Shown: positions 22,568 to 33,510 of the stretch, one piece after another
Position numbering within the stretch: the stretch's first letter is position 1
How the letters are laid out: the number at the start of each line of letters is the position of its first letter
Assembly: GCA_028571685.1 (NCBI GenBank)
Contig: CM053143.1
Coordinates: forward strand, 8,051,501-8,115,500
DNA length: 64,000 bases
Origin: Heterohyrax brucei
Lineage: Eukaryota > Chordata > Mammalia > Hyracoidea > Procaviidae
Direction of reading: 5' to 3'
Translations under genes and position numbers: made by a program
The notes under the pieces: model-generated
Seen by the model: the letters and a program-made list of their open reading frames with translations, nothing else
The model's database searches: none
What the model was told of the DNA's origin: nothing

Positions 22568-23990
22568 CCAAAGTACATAAAAAAAATTAAGTACATAAGC
22601 AAGAGGTAAATAACTCCAGAAAGAAAACAGAATAGCTGAACATGTATTGAATTAATTTACTGATTTGTTTGACATAAATGGTAACAACTTCAAAAGGCCT
22701 GAAGAAGCCTCCTTACCATTAACCTGTAACCCAATACTAATAAAACAATGGCTCCAGAGTGCCTCACCTTTTGGTGTAGAAAATTTCAGTACACGCTATG
22801 CTAAATAAGCCCCCACATTTCTGGTATTAAAAATGTTTTCATTCACAATAGGCTCTTCTTTCTGGTGATCATTTTATTTGGCTGGCTCTCTTTTCCTTTT
22901 TTTCCTGGTTTCATGATGTCTCCCTCATACCAGAACCTCAGTTTGAGATACAGCAACTGTCCAGAGACAGTGACATGATTTTGCTTGTTGGAAATACTAG
23001 TTAGGTCGGCCAGAAAACAGGCATAAAAAAATAGAAACTGCACTTAGAGAAGAGCACATGGAGAACGTGTCATCGTCTTCAGGGTAAACCCCATAGCATT
23101 CCTACAAAAGTCATCCCCAAAGCCCACAGAGATGCTATCTGGCCTGAGAGCCCAGCAAGCCTTCCTAAAGAAAATGATCTTCTGAGAAGGCTCTCTTGGT
23201 TACTTGAGAGAAGACTTCATAATGACCACTTTCCTTAGTGCTTACAACCTATTTGATTTTTGTCATTGATGCTGATGCATGGTCTTAGGTAGTTTCAAGG
23301 CTTCTATTTCCCATGAGGCAATCTTTCATTATTTGTTAAACTTCTCTGAGTCTCCAGGAAAGTGTAAAATACATGTTTATGGCGTGTCTTGTTAGTATCA
23401 AATAAAGTTGTAGTGTGCTGTTCCCAAGGCAATGTTATGAGGCATAGGGAAAACATTTGGAGAAGAAAAGATATACAAACATTAAACTAAGGAAATGTGC
23501 AAGCAAGGGTCCTGTTATACAAGTGGCAAAATAAACCAAGAGGCCCCAAATTACAATACTGTTTTCTTTCCTGAAAGACAAGTGTCTTATTGTAAATAAA
23601 AACAATGTTTGCTTATTGCTTACAGTGTGAACTAGTATTGTCCTAGATACCTCAACACTCATTATTTCACTGATCCTATAGGCTGGAGTACCAGGTATGA
23701 TCTATTTAAGGTGAGAATACTGAAGTTGTGAAATATTAAACTGCCCAAAATACAGAACTACAAAGTACAAAAGAATATCTGTTTGAGACTGAAGTAAGTG
23801 CCCCTGCCTACTCACTCACATAAAATCATCCATTACTGAATTATACATTACTCTGGATCTCTAGTTCTGAGATTAAAACTAACTAGAACATTCTCTGTAA
23901 CACAGGAATAAAACTTTTAACTGATACGTATTTGGATAGGAAAGATCAATTATGTAATCTTCTCAAAAAACATAAAAACTAGTACAGTAT
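22568..23990. other. Spacer between inverted arms, unassigned
   Basis: AT-rich, no repeat or gene recognised. With the first 43 bp of the next SINE it forms the 1,466-bp loop of the inverted structure. Confidence 0.4.
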
Positions 23991-24149
23991 AAACCCTACT
24001 ACCATCAAGTGAATTCCAACTCATAGCAACCCCATAAGATACAGTAGAAGTATGCCACGGAGTTTCCAAGGAATGCCTGATAGATTCAAACTGCCAGCCT
24101 TTCAGTTAGCAGGTGTAGCTCTTAACCACTACGCCACCAGGGTTTCCCA
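23991..24149 (-). mobile_element. AfroSINE with target-site duplication, minus strand
   Basis: Complete reversed copy from TAAACCCTACTACC to CACCAGGGTTTCCC. Flanks read ACTAGTACAGTA on the left and ACTAATACAGTA on the right, a target duplication with one mismatch. Arm 1 keeps only one of these flanks, so this locus is the likely source. Confidence 0.9.
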
Positions 24150-24465
24150 GACTAATACAGTAATGGAAAAAAGCTCAAAGATTTGGAAACATCTATAAAA
24201 TTATGTTTTTTGATCTTATAATTGCAACTTCTAAATTACAGCTTGGTTCAGGCCATGACATCTTCTCAGAATATTGAAATGGTCTCTTAGTTTATGCCCT
24301 CAAATTGCTGAATATATGGTAACCACAGTAAAACATCTAACACACAACACAGACGTGCCTCTCCTGCGCACACTGATGGTTCTTACCACCTATACCACAC
24401 AATCCAGTCTCCTTGGCATGAGATATACAGCCTTAGTGGCTGGTACCTGTTACATGCTCGCCTTC
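24034..24465 (-). repeat. Inverted duplication, arm 2 (432 bp)
   Basis: Mirror of 22136-22567. It includes most of the SINE 23991-24149 and the unique block with TAACACACAACACAGACG and CAGCCTTAGTGGCTGG. Confidence 0.9.
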
Positions 24466-24667
24466 AAAGCCTGTCAGCTCAAGGGCCAGAAATGAGGTTT
24501 ATTAATTCAATAAATATTTGCCAAGAAAAATTAAATTAAGAGCCTTAAGCTTGGCACAAAATATCCCATTGTTCTCTGTATTTCATGTATTTTTTTCCCA
24601 TCTTGAGAGGAAGAAACTGTATCGTACACATTTCTGAATGCAAAAGGCACCTAATGAGCTCATTTTG

Positions 24668-24908
24668 CTGCTGTTAAGGGCCATCAAGTTGGTTCAGACG
24701 CACAGTGATCCGATGGATAACAGAACAGAAACAATGCCTGGTCCTGCATCATCCTTACAATCCTTGCACCACCCTAACAATTATAGTTATGCTTGAACCC
24801 CCTGTTGCAGCCACCTTGTCTGTCTTGTTGAGGATCTTCCTCTTTTTACCTCCACTCAACAAGCATGATTTCCTTTCTCCAGTGACTGATCCCTCTTGAT
24901 AGCACGTC
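24668..24908 (-). mobile_element. RTE (BovB-like) LINE 3' end, minus strand
   Basis: Starts GTTAAGGGCCATCAAGTTGG, then ACGCACAGTGATCCG, TCCTGCATCATCCTTAC, CCCCTGTTGCAGCCACC and CTCCAGTGACTGATCCC. It parallels 35524-35740 block by block, so it is the same LINE family cut at its 5' side. Confidence 0.8.
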
Positions 24909-25621
24909 TAAATTTACACTTCAGATGTACCACATGAAACAAATAATAGAAGGATGAAGTGAGGATATGTTACTCCAAATTAGCAATGCAAATTAAGATG
25001 TGAGTTGATGATGTTAGGCTGAGTTTATACTATTTTAAAAAAATTAAGTACATTTAAGCATCAAATAAATGCATATCATTAAACTATTTCAATGAAGAGC
25101 AACAATAAAATAATGATTTTTAATGGATGAACAACACTGAACTACCACCTAACTAATATTCAGAAGTTTAAAATAAGCTAATCTTATTGTCAGAAATACT
25201 CCAGGCATAAGGATTCTTCTTCCTAGTTTCTCCAGTAGGAGGTAATAATAGCATTCATACCGCACTCCTTAAAGATGAGGTCCGTATACCTCCTGGGCTA
25301 AGTAAGCAGTGCCAGGGAATTGAAATCCAAAAGAAAAAGTGCAGCATGTCACCGTAAGTTTACTTTAGGGAGTAGAATATATCAAAATAAAGTTTCTCAC
25401 ACAAAAGTATCAACATGCTTGTAGGCTCTGCACTTAAACATAATGACTATGTTTTTAAGTCTTTGTTTATGCTATCTTTTTTGTACAGAATGCTCTACAA
25501 TCCAGCTCCATTTCTTTTCCAGATGAATTAACTGTAACTTCAATTCTTGTAGTTTCCAGAAGAAAGCTCTTCTGGGTTTTCTAGGCAACCAAAGTGAACA
25601 AACGAAAGCAAAACAGAACAA
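24909..25621. other. Unassigned AT-rich non-coding DNA
   Basis: No repeat or gene recognised. Confidence 0.35.
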
Positions 25622-25775
25622 AAAACCCATTGCTATTGAGTCAATTCTGACTCACAGTGACCCTACAGGGCAGAGTAGAACTGCCCCATAATGTTTCCAA
25701 GAAGCACCTGGTGGATTCAAGCTGCCAAGTCTTTGGTCAGCGGCCATAGCTCTTACTATGCCACCAGGGTGTCCT
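25622..25775 (-). mobile_element. AfroSINE, short form, minus strand
   Basis: AAAAAACCCATTGCTATTGAG tail side; CCACCAGGGTGTCC head side. Complete. Confidence 0.9.
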
Positions 25776-26054
25776 CCCGGGCCACACCACCTCTGAAGTC
25801 CAGGGGCACCCGGGGTCAGTGATACCTGGGCACTTCCCTGCACCATCTGAAGTGCCCCTCCAGAAGAAGTGAAAGGAATTCCCCTTCATTTGTCTAAACA
25901 TCCTCCACACATAATCAGCAAACAATAAGCCAACTGTCTCAAGTTTCAAGGTTCACCATGATAACCTTGGAAACTTACTGACAAACCTCAAAAACAGTAT
26001 TAAGAACAACATTTGAAATAAAGAGACTTGTCAGAAATCTAAACAGGAAAAGTA

Positions 26055-26225
26055 AAGTTCAGGCTTTGCAGATCAAATCATGGCTCTACTACCCGACACT
26101 AAATTACATAACCTTTTGGAACCCATATTTCCCTGTCTCTAAAATGGGAACAGGGCTAGTACCTACCACACAGGGTTAGGGTAGGCATTAAACAAGTCAC
26201 ACAAGTGGTTACAGAATACCGCAAG
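26055..26225 (+). mobile_element. MIR SINE
   Basis: CAAATCATGGCTCTACTACC, CTGTCTCTAAAATGGGAAC and CTAGTACCTACCACACAGG are MIR core landmarks. Head missing. Confidence 0.6.
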
Positions 26226-26468
26226 TGGTTAGTGTTTGCCAAACTCCATCATTAGTCAATACAAGTAAATAGCACAAACGTGGTGAATTAAAACTTTTTA
26301 TATATTGTACTTACCGAACACAGGAAGCCATTGTTTATGTGATGGTGAAAAGTATGCTTTTTATATATCTGAGATAATTTCAAAGCACTTCAAAATAATT
26401 TAATGGGCTTAAAGTGTGGTGAAAATGAAAATTGCTGTAAATTTAAAAATGATTCTCTCGATTCCACT

Positions 26469-26550
26469 ATGTGTGTGTGTCGTATCTGTCTGTATTTGTA
26501 TATATATACCTGTACACACACACACACCAATATATACACATATACACATA
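26469..26550. repeat. Mixed TG/CA and TA microsatellite
   Basis: TGTGTGTGTGTCG, TATATATATACC, then ACACACACACACACC and TATACACATATACAC. It borders the SINE at 26566. Confidence 0.85.
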
Positions 26551-26565
26551 ATTGGCAAACAACAA

Positions 26566-26713
26566 CAAAACCCACTGCTGTGAAGTCAGTTCCCACTCAC
26601 AGCAACTCTATAGACAGAGTAGAACCACCCCATAGGGTTTCCAAGGAGCACCTGGTGGATTTGAACTGCTGACCTTGTGGTTAGCAGCTGTAGCATTTCA
26701 ACACTATGCCACC
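26566..26713 (-). mobile_element. AfroSINE, short form, minus strand
   Basis: AAAACCCACTGCTGTGAAG tail side, CATAGGGTTTCCAAGGAGC centre, CAACACTATGCCACC head side. Confidence 0.9.
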
Positions 26714-26717
26714 TAAG

Positions 26718-26898
26718 CATGATTTACAAAAAGACACTGTCCTGTCAGCACATGTATATATAAAAATAGACTTGTTATCAAAACAAAAATTTCACTTCTC
26801 CCACACCTACCTAATGGAGAATACTCTTGATTATTAGCCTGGTTATTAGCTTGGTGAATCAGCCTGGTTAACTAGCCTTTCCCACATACACTTATTTT
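26718..26898 (+). repeat. Direct duplication, copy 1
   Basis: TTTACAAAAAGACACTGTC, then TTGTTATCAAAACAAAAATT, CCCACACCTACCTAA and CCTTTCCCACATA recur in the same order and orientation at 28048-28200. The unit is not a repeat that I recognise. Confidence 0.75.
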
Positions 26899-26924
26899 CT
26901 CATATATGCATATTTTATATGCTG

Positions 26925-27086
26925 ATAACTCTGGTGGTGTACTGGTTAAGAGCTGTGGCTGCAAACCGAAAGGTCAGCAGTTCAAATCCACCAGGTGCTC
27001 CTTGGAAGCCCTACGGACCAGTTCTACCCTGTCCTGTATGGCTGCTATGAGTCAGAATTGACTCAGCAGCAAAGGGGGGAGTCGGG
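26925..27086 (+). mobile_element. AfroSINE, short form
   Basis: ACTCTGGTGGTGTACTGG head, GTTCAAATCCACCAGGTG B-box, TATGAGTCAGAATTGACTC tail. Lies between the two copies of the direct duplication. Confidence 0.9.
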
Positions 27087-27189
27087 GTATATAATCTGGG
27101 GGATGAGGAACTATCAATATCCTAATGGCAAATTCTCATCGGAAGATAGACATCAGTGAAGCAGATATCCAGGACAAAAAGAACATTTT

Positions 27190-27770
27190 TAAAGTAGGTC
27201 CCATAAAGACTATATGTCCATGCTCTAGCTTATTAAGCTATGGTGTGACTGATTACTTTTCTGTGGCCTTTCTACAGCCATGGTCTTGTAAATCCCAGCC
27301 AGGTTATGGGGCAGGACTGTGTGATAATGTAATTCAAGGAGACTGGGCAGTTTTGCCTTAAAACAGAGCCATTTCAGAGTGGAAAAGGAGCCCACCACCA
27401 CCAAGGAATGAGAGACCAGCAGAAGAGACCCAGCAACACACAGTGGGCAGCAGGAGACAGGTCGGTACATTTCCCAGCCCACAGAGACAGGAAGCTGAGG
27501 GCCTGTGGACAGAGGCTGAGGACCAGGCAGAGGTGTGCCTGTGAGTACAGCTTGGGAGAGGCTGTCCTGATAGAAGAACTGTATCCTGAGTATTCCTGAG
27601 CCTCAACTGAAACTGCTTCTTCCCTTATAACACACCCCATTGTAGTGAATATGGTCTGTGACCTCTGTGTATCCACTGCAATGAATTATCTAACACAGGA
27701 GCCAGGTAGAGAGCACTGTGTGAGGGACACCTGGTGTCAGAACTAATAAAGATGGCCAAGAGAGGAGGTG
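27190..27770 (+). mobile_element. Possible ERVL-type LTR
   Basis: The right part (TAGTGAATATGGTCTGTGACC, CCACTGCAATGAATTATC, then AGAACTAATAAAGATGG with an AATAAA-like signal) resembles 3' portions of ERVL LTRs. Ends and family are not settled. The several overlapping open frames at 27358-27676 fall in it and look like chance. Confidence 0.4.
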
Positions 27771-28047
27771 TATCTGTCCTTTGCCTCATAGTAATCAACC
27801 TTGCACTGCTGATCTTGACCCTCCTTTCTCACATGCAGGGTTGGACAAGATCTGACACTGTCCCCAAGCTGTTTTTACAACCTTATGTACAGATGCTGAG
27901 AATGTAATATAAAGCTATCCATTAGAAATTGAAACTTACCAAATGATACTTAAGACTCACATAAAATCTGTGAACTTATTTCACCATCAAAATGACCATT
28001 TCTTAAAGCAGCCTTATGAATATGCACCTATCCTAAGGACAGGTAAT

Positions 28048-28200
28048 TTACAAAAAGACACTGTCACGTCAGTGTACGTATATGTACGTATAAGTATACG
28101 TATATGTAAAAACTGTCTTGTTATCAAAACAAAAATTTTACTTGACCCACACCTACCTAACGCAAATTAGTCCAGTTAACAAGTCTTTCCCACATATGCT
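28048..28200 (+). repeat. Direct duplication, copy 2
   Basis: Second copy of the unit at 26718-26898. It has a local expansion of TACGTATATG-type sequence at 28072-28107 and a deletion of the TTAGCCTGG repeats seen in copy 1. Confidence 0.75.
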
Positions 28201-28301
28201 TATATTTTTACATAACAAAAGCACACAATAAACAAGATTGTATACATTTGTGGTGGTGAGAGAGAGAATTAATCCGGAAGGCACAGTACCATAAATTCGA
28301 A

Positions 28302-28458
28302 AACCCAATGCTATGGAGCCAATTCTGACTCACAGTGACCCTACAGGATAGAGCAGAACTGCCCCATAAAGTTTCCAAGGAACACCTGGTGGATTTGAAC
28401 TGCTGATCTTTTGGTTAGAAGCCACAGCACTTAACCACTATGCCACTAGGGTTTCCAC
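28302..28458 (-). mobile_element. AfroSINE, short form, minus strand
   Basis: AAAACCCAATGCTATGGAGCC tail side, CTATGCCACTAGGGTTTCC head side; complete. Confidence 0.9.
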
Positions 28459-28540
28459 AGTGCAGCTGCTTGGTGGGTTTGAACTATCAGCATTCTGCTT
28501 AGCAGCTGGGCACTTAACTGTTGTGAAACTAAGGCTCCTT
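28459..28540 (-). mobile_element. AfroSINE head fragment, minus strand
   Basis: GCAGCTGCTTGGTGGGTTTG, then TTAACTGTTGTGAAACTAAG. Only the tRNA-like 5' half is present, directly beside the previous SINE. That SINE probably inserted into this older copy. Confidence 0.7.
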
Positions 28541-28911
28541 ATTATCCACTACAGATTATGGATTTTTATAGTATTTATGGGTCGCCAAATACTTTGATTC
28601 AGAATGTTCAAGTTGCATTAAATTTTCATTCAATATCTTTCAAATACTCTCTTCTATTTAAAGGATATATATCTGTTTTAAAATGTCTAGAGTTTAGCTA
28701 TTTAAAAGTACACTGAATGTATACTGAGAAACATCTACATGTAAAGGAATTTGAACCTGACAGAAACAAGATGACTGTGACATTATACCTTTTCAACAGA
28801 ATAAATAGGCTTGTCTTATTTAGATTAACTTAACATCAACACATCATTCCCATGTGTTATGAATTTTAACACGACAAATAACTTAAAACATGGTAAATAT
28901 AACATGGATGT

Positions 28912-29086
28912 AACAGCTGCTAACCAAAAGGGTGGTGGTTTGAACCTACCAAGCAGCTGCATGGGAAAGAACAGGCGATTTGCTTCCCTAAAAATTAAAG
29001 ACTGGAAACCCTTCTGGGATAGTCCTATTCTGTGACATGGGGTAGCTGTGAGTTAAAGCCAACTCACTGGCATGTAACAACAACAG
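28912..29086 (+). mobile_element. AfroSINE, longer form, 5'-truncated
   Basis: Begins within the A-to-B box region (CAGCTGCTAACCAAAAGGG), B-box GGTTTGAACCTACCAAG, retains the middle block (CTAAAAATTAAAGACTGG) and ends GCCAACTCACTGGCATG..AACAACAAC. The AACAAC tail resembles the RTE terminus. Confidence 0.75.
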
Positions 29087-31281
29087 TAGATGATGAAGCA
29101 ACAAGTGTGTGTGTCTTGCTTCCAAGGCTGATTCGGAATACAGAGGCAAACCCTCACGGAATAATTTTGAACTACATTTTTTTTTCTTTTCTTTTACAAA
29201 AATGGCTGTTAAGTATTCCCATATAAATCTTTAAAATTGGATCCATTCAATCCTTTATTGGTTCTACAGACAAGGGCTGCACTTTCGCTTCCTATCGTAA
29301 ATGCCTTCTCTTTGAACTTCTGGTGTTTATTTTACCCATAGCAAGCCAGATTATTCTGGAAAATTTGTAACACATGTGAACACTGTGTTGACATTAAGTT
29401 AATCTAAATAGGACAAGCCCGTTTACTCTATTGAAAAGGTATAATGTCACAACCGTCTTGTTCCTCTGTAGTCAGAGGCTCTAACTCCTTCACATGGATC
29501 TGCTCCTCAGTATATACTCAGTGCGCTTTTAAACAGCCAAACTCCAGGCACTTTAAAACATGATACATATAACATGGCCATCTCTCCCAAGTCATAACTT
29601 TATCCAAGTTAAGCAAATATAATGTACACACATATTTTTTCCAAATATAAAATATTTCTGTGATACCTAAAAAAAAAAACTAAATTTCACGGAAGAATCT
29701 AGGAAAATCCCAACATGACAAGCCAAGCCAGCCAAGTGCCATCGAGTCGGAATGTTAAATACAACCAAGTCCCTTCAAAAGCTCTTATTTAACATCGGTT
29801 ACTCTGACAAATTACTGGATGTTCATGGTTTTCTTTGTCAATCTCCATTATATGTTTTGGCTGTAAAATTATTTAAAAAGAAAATCTAGTAGGTCTAAGA
29901 CACTTTAACATGTTAAAATTAAAAGCAAGGAAACGGCTGCATGGGTGAGGAAGAGGTCAAAGGCAGGATAAAGAATATTCCAAACAGAAGTTTCTACTTC
30001 TCTCTATATAAAATATTGTTATAAGAGAAAACAATAAAAAAAATCTTTAAGTTATGAAAATGCATTGAAAGTATCCTCTTTCAAAAGGACTATATTTATT
30101 CAGCTATTTGTTCCCAATACAAAATAAACCATTTATTAAAATGTCATTCCTCAGTTCTTTGTTTGCTAAATTTAAATTGTATGAAACTGCTTAATCACTG
30201 AGATTCTAAAAGCAGTAGGTCCTAGAGTCTCAAGAGTAAAAAAATGCTTCTGTTTTCAAGACACTCATAGCTATGCTTACAGTTGAACCATTTGAATACT
30301 TGGCTAATAAGTTAATATTTAATTTACAATGTGCTTAAAACACATTAACAGAACACCAATAAGAGTATCCCATGAGCTAAGTCTGATGCGAAAAATAATC
30401 TACAGAATATGGAATAATAATAAACTGAAATACAATTCACCAGAAAAAAACAGAGAGAGCGAGAAAGACAACCCAAAAGCTATTCTAAAATGCAAAATAT
30501 GTGATTCATTGACTAGTTCATAGAAGATACTCATTTTTTTCAAGCATCATTCCTTTGGATCATCTTACCAGAAGAGAGTAGCAAAAAGAAAAAATTCATT
30601 CTACAATGAACTGATAAATGAATTGCTTCTGCTATATCTATAATTTTGGTTCAACTTCCTCACACAGTTCTCTTTATTTGTTTTCTTTCCTGGGCCATCT
30701 AACTTGTGTATCATCAGGGGAGATCATAAGCCAGTTCTCTTACAATTACTGTACCCAACGTTACATCAAATATGTTTAGTTTCTCAACACTGCCCTCACC
30801 GTGTGCGTGAGAGAGAGAGAGCGCTAATAATTTGAATTCCTCATAACATGGACACAATTCTTAGAATGCACTAGGTTATTTTTTTCTTATACTTTCCTAG
30901 CAGAAATCAGGATTTTTATCATCTGTAATAGCAAATTCTCACATCTACTTGGGTTATGCACAGGTACAGACCAAATAAAAAAGATTCTAGTTACCTTTGG
31001 TTTCACCAGTCATGACTGGCATGCACATCTATAAAACTGTAGGGGAGACAAATGAGTACCAATTAAATTTATACATGTCATTACTATATACTTCACTGCT
31101 GTTCAAGAATGAGTTGAAAGATATATCAGAAGGAAATTATCAAGGAAAAGAAGGAGGAAGGGTATACGGTGATATTTCGTGGATATGGAAGAATCACCTC
31201 CTACTTTTATCATATTTTGGGACTTCCAGACCCCTTTGAGAAACAGATGATAGCTGTGTACTCACTCCTTACCCACACGTA
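29087..31281. other. Long unassigned AT-rich stretch
   Basis: Except for the micro-SINE at 29719-29751 and a GA microsatellite near 30807-30822, nothing is recognised in about 2.2 kb. The 29280-29460 sequence shows no codon-like conservation I could judge. Confidence 0.4.
29719..29751 (-). mobile_element. Micro-SINE: reversed AfroSINE tail only
   Basis: AAGCCAAGCCAGCCAAGTGCC then ATCGAGTCGGA, about 33 bp, with no other SINE sequence on either side. Confidence 0.55.
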
Positions 31282-31825
31282 CACACGAGGTCCACAAACT
31301 TAACTGTTGTAAGTGCTGCATACCTCACTGCTGAATATCACTAACATCACCTTTGATGTACTCCCCTTGGGAAGCTGTGCACTGATGCCAGTGCCTAGTC
31401 CACCCTTCAAAGCAATTTTGAACTCTTTCTGGAATGGCTATTGCCCACAGTGGGACAGTGGCAAGTTAATTGTATAGTTATCTGTGAGGGAGTCTTTAGC
31501 CAGTAAACAAATAACCATATTGGAACACCCTCCCTACCCACCTGATCTGGCCCCCAATGACATTTTCCTTTACCCAAAGATAAAAGAAATATTGAAAGGA
31601 AGATGTTTTGATGACATTCAGGACTCCAAGGGTAATACAACAACAGCTCTCACAGCCATTCCAGAAAAAGAGGTCCAAAATTGCTTTGAAGGGTGGACTA
31701 GGTGCTGGCATCGGTGCATGGTTTCCCAAGGTAATATATCGAAGGTGACTGTAGTGATGTTCAGCAATGAAGTGTATCATGCTTTTTTTAGGATGAGTTC
31801 ATGAACTTAATTGGCAGTCCTCGTA
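31282..31825 (+). mobile_element. Fold-back mariner element
   Basis: The right part encodes the C-terminal half of a mariner transposase. The left arm (31285-31446) is an inverted copy of the right arm (31655-31824): AAAATTGCTTTGAAGGGTGG followed by ACTAGG occurs forward at 31678-31703, and its exact reverse complement lies at 31395-31420. Ends CGAGG/CCTCG with possible TA at each outer side. The element is thus nearly palindromic with a ~210-bp loop. Confidence 0.85.
31484..31804 (+). pseudogene. Mariner transposase C-terminal remnant
   Basis: In the 106-aa open frame, HPPYPPDLAPNDIFLYPKIK at residues ~15-34 is the conserved mariner block containing the third catalytic carboxylate region. 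PPDLAPND matches the family's PYSPDLAPxD, where the last D is catalytic. RCFDDIQD and AIPEKEVQNCFEGW follow as in irritans-type mariners. The N-terminal helix-turn-helix and the first two catalytic acids are absent. A fossil with no activity expected. Confidence 0.85.
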
Positions 31826-31904
31826 TACGCAAAATATTACATATAATTTCAAGAGACCCATAAAAGCCCCAGGTTAAGAATTTACGAACTTAATAATAGC
31901 ACTG

Positions 31905-32025
31905 TCAGTATATACCAGCCACTCCAACTCGCAGTCACGTTATGTGTGTCCAGAGAAGAACTGTGCACCCCAAGACTTTCAATGGCTGATTTTTCAGGAG
32001 ATCACCAGGCCTTTGTTCTAAGTCG
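31905..32025 (-). mobile_element. AfroSINE, longer form, partial, minus strand
   Basis: TATACCAGCCACTCCAACTC, AGAAGAACTGTGCACCCC, TCAATGGCTGATTTTTCAGG and ATCACCAGGCCTTTG. The middle block is present; the head is missing, cut near the next SINE. Confidence 0.65.
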
Positions 32026-32034
32026 TCAGTATAT

Positions 32035-32191
32035 CCTATCCCACTGCTGTTGAGTCAATTCCAACTCACAGCAACCCTACAGGTCAAAGTAAAACTGCCC
32101 CATAGAGTTTCTAAGGAGCGCCTAGTAGATTTCAACTGCCAACCTTTCAGTTAGCAGCTATAGCCATTAACCACTATCCTACCAAGGTTTC
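32035..32191 (-). mobile_element. AfroSINE, short form, minus strand
   Basis: ATCCCACTGCTGTTGAGTC tail side, TCCTACCAAGGTTTCCC head side. Complete. Confidence 0.9.
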
Positions 32192-33342
32192 CCAAGAATG
32201 TATGGCAGGGCTAAATTTTTATGTAAAAACAGTCAGCTTTCTTTTTTTTTTCCTGATGACAACTAGACTTAATATGGGGGCTTAAACCAGATGACAGCCA
32301 GGATAAGTGAATAGGGCAGGTAGGTATAAATGCAGAAATGGAACACAGTGGGGAGCAATGTCTGAGGTTTGCTCTGTTTACTTCTAAGCAGGGACAAGAT
32401 GTAGCGAGATCACGTAGAAGAAAGTTCTTAGTGATGGTGACAGGGAAGACAGGGAATTTCCTAAGGTAGCACACTCGAATACACAAGTAGAGAGGAGAGA
32501 TCATTTAGGAAAATCTTGGCAGTGTCATGGTGTTTTCCCCTCTCCCTATTTCAAAGTTTTTATCGTCTTGTTTATTTAGCACAAAACACTGTAGAGAAGA
32601 CCTTTAGAAAAATAAAATTACACAATTTATACCATTAATTTATGCACACATATGCATACTGTCTGCGTGTGTGTGTGTGTTTTCCTACACAACAATCTGC
32701 ATTTTCTTCTTTAAACACAACCTAAGCTTCACCTGAAACTGGATCACGGTAAGGTAGTTCAAGATTCATATATTGCATAACTACAGTAAGTATGCTCACT
32801 AATTTCTTGCTCTATGCCATGGACATCAGAAGTTCTTATGGTGAAGCTAAGTTGCTCAAAAGAAAAACAAAAAATTTGGCCAAAGGCATCACAGAAACTG
32901 TATAATCTATAATTAGAATTGTATTTTCTTCAGTAACAACCACATTTTCCCCTAAAGATTTTTTTAACTTTATAAGCATCTGGCATTTTAATTAAATATT
33001 AATTATCCCTGTTCAGATTTGGAATATATTTGGGTTATAAACAGAACTATACTTTGAATCACTGTTAGAACTCTTATCACGGTTTCAGTGTCCTCAGTGA
33101 CTCTATTGCCATTACTGGACATTGGAGTCATTAATTTAACATACAGAAAGAATTTATCTGGAATTTCAACAAGACTATATTAATTACAATTATGAAAAAG
33201 TCATTATGTATACACATATGCAAGGCACAGCATCACTGATTGGAACTGAAATAATATATGAAGGAGATTTTCATAAAGAAACTGAGATTGTGAAGTCATT
33301 TGAGCCATTCATTATAAACCCTATTAAATCAAAGAACTCTAT
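32192..33342. other. Unassigned non-coding DNA with a short GT repeat
   Basis: A GT run lies at about 32666-32680. Otherwise no feature recognised. Confidence 0.35.
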
Positions 33343-33510
33343 TAAAACCGTGGCGGCACAGTTGTTAAGTGGTACAAATGGAAGCCAAAAGGTTGGCAGT
33401 TTGAATCCACCAGGTGTTCCTTGGAAACTCTATGGGCCAGTTCTACTCTGTCTTCTAGGGTCGCTATGAGTGAGAATCAACCCAACGGCAATGAGACTGG
33501 TTTGGTTTAT
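33343..33510 (+). mobile_element. AfroSINE, short form
   Basis: AAAACCGTGGCGGCACAG head, GTTTGAATCCACCAGGTG B-box, GGGTCGCTATGAGTGAG tail, ending GGTTTGGTTTATTA. Complete and among the better-preserved copies; it supplies the 33206-33469 open frame. Confidence 0.9.

Noticed and set aside
22042..24495. Two homologous small frames (22042-22245 minus and 24274-24495 plus) sharing a TALVAGTCYMLAF segment
   Set aside because: They share sequence only because they lie in the two arms of the inverted duplication. Several replacement changes and no start context argue against coding.
26718..28200. The direct duplication as the two LTRs of one provirus
   Set aside because: The unit has no TG..CA ends, primer-binding site or polypurine tract, and no retroviral genes lie between.
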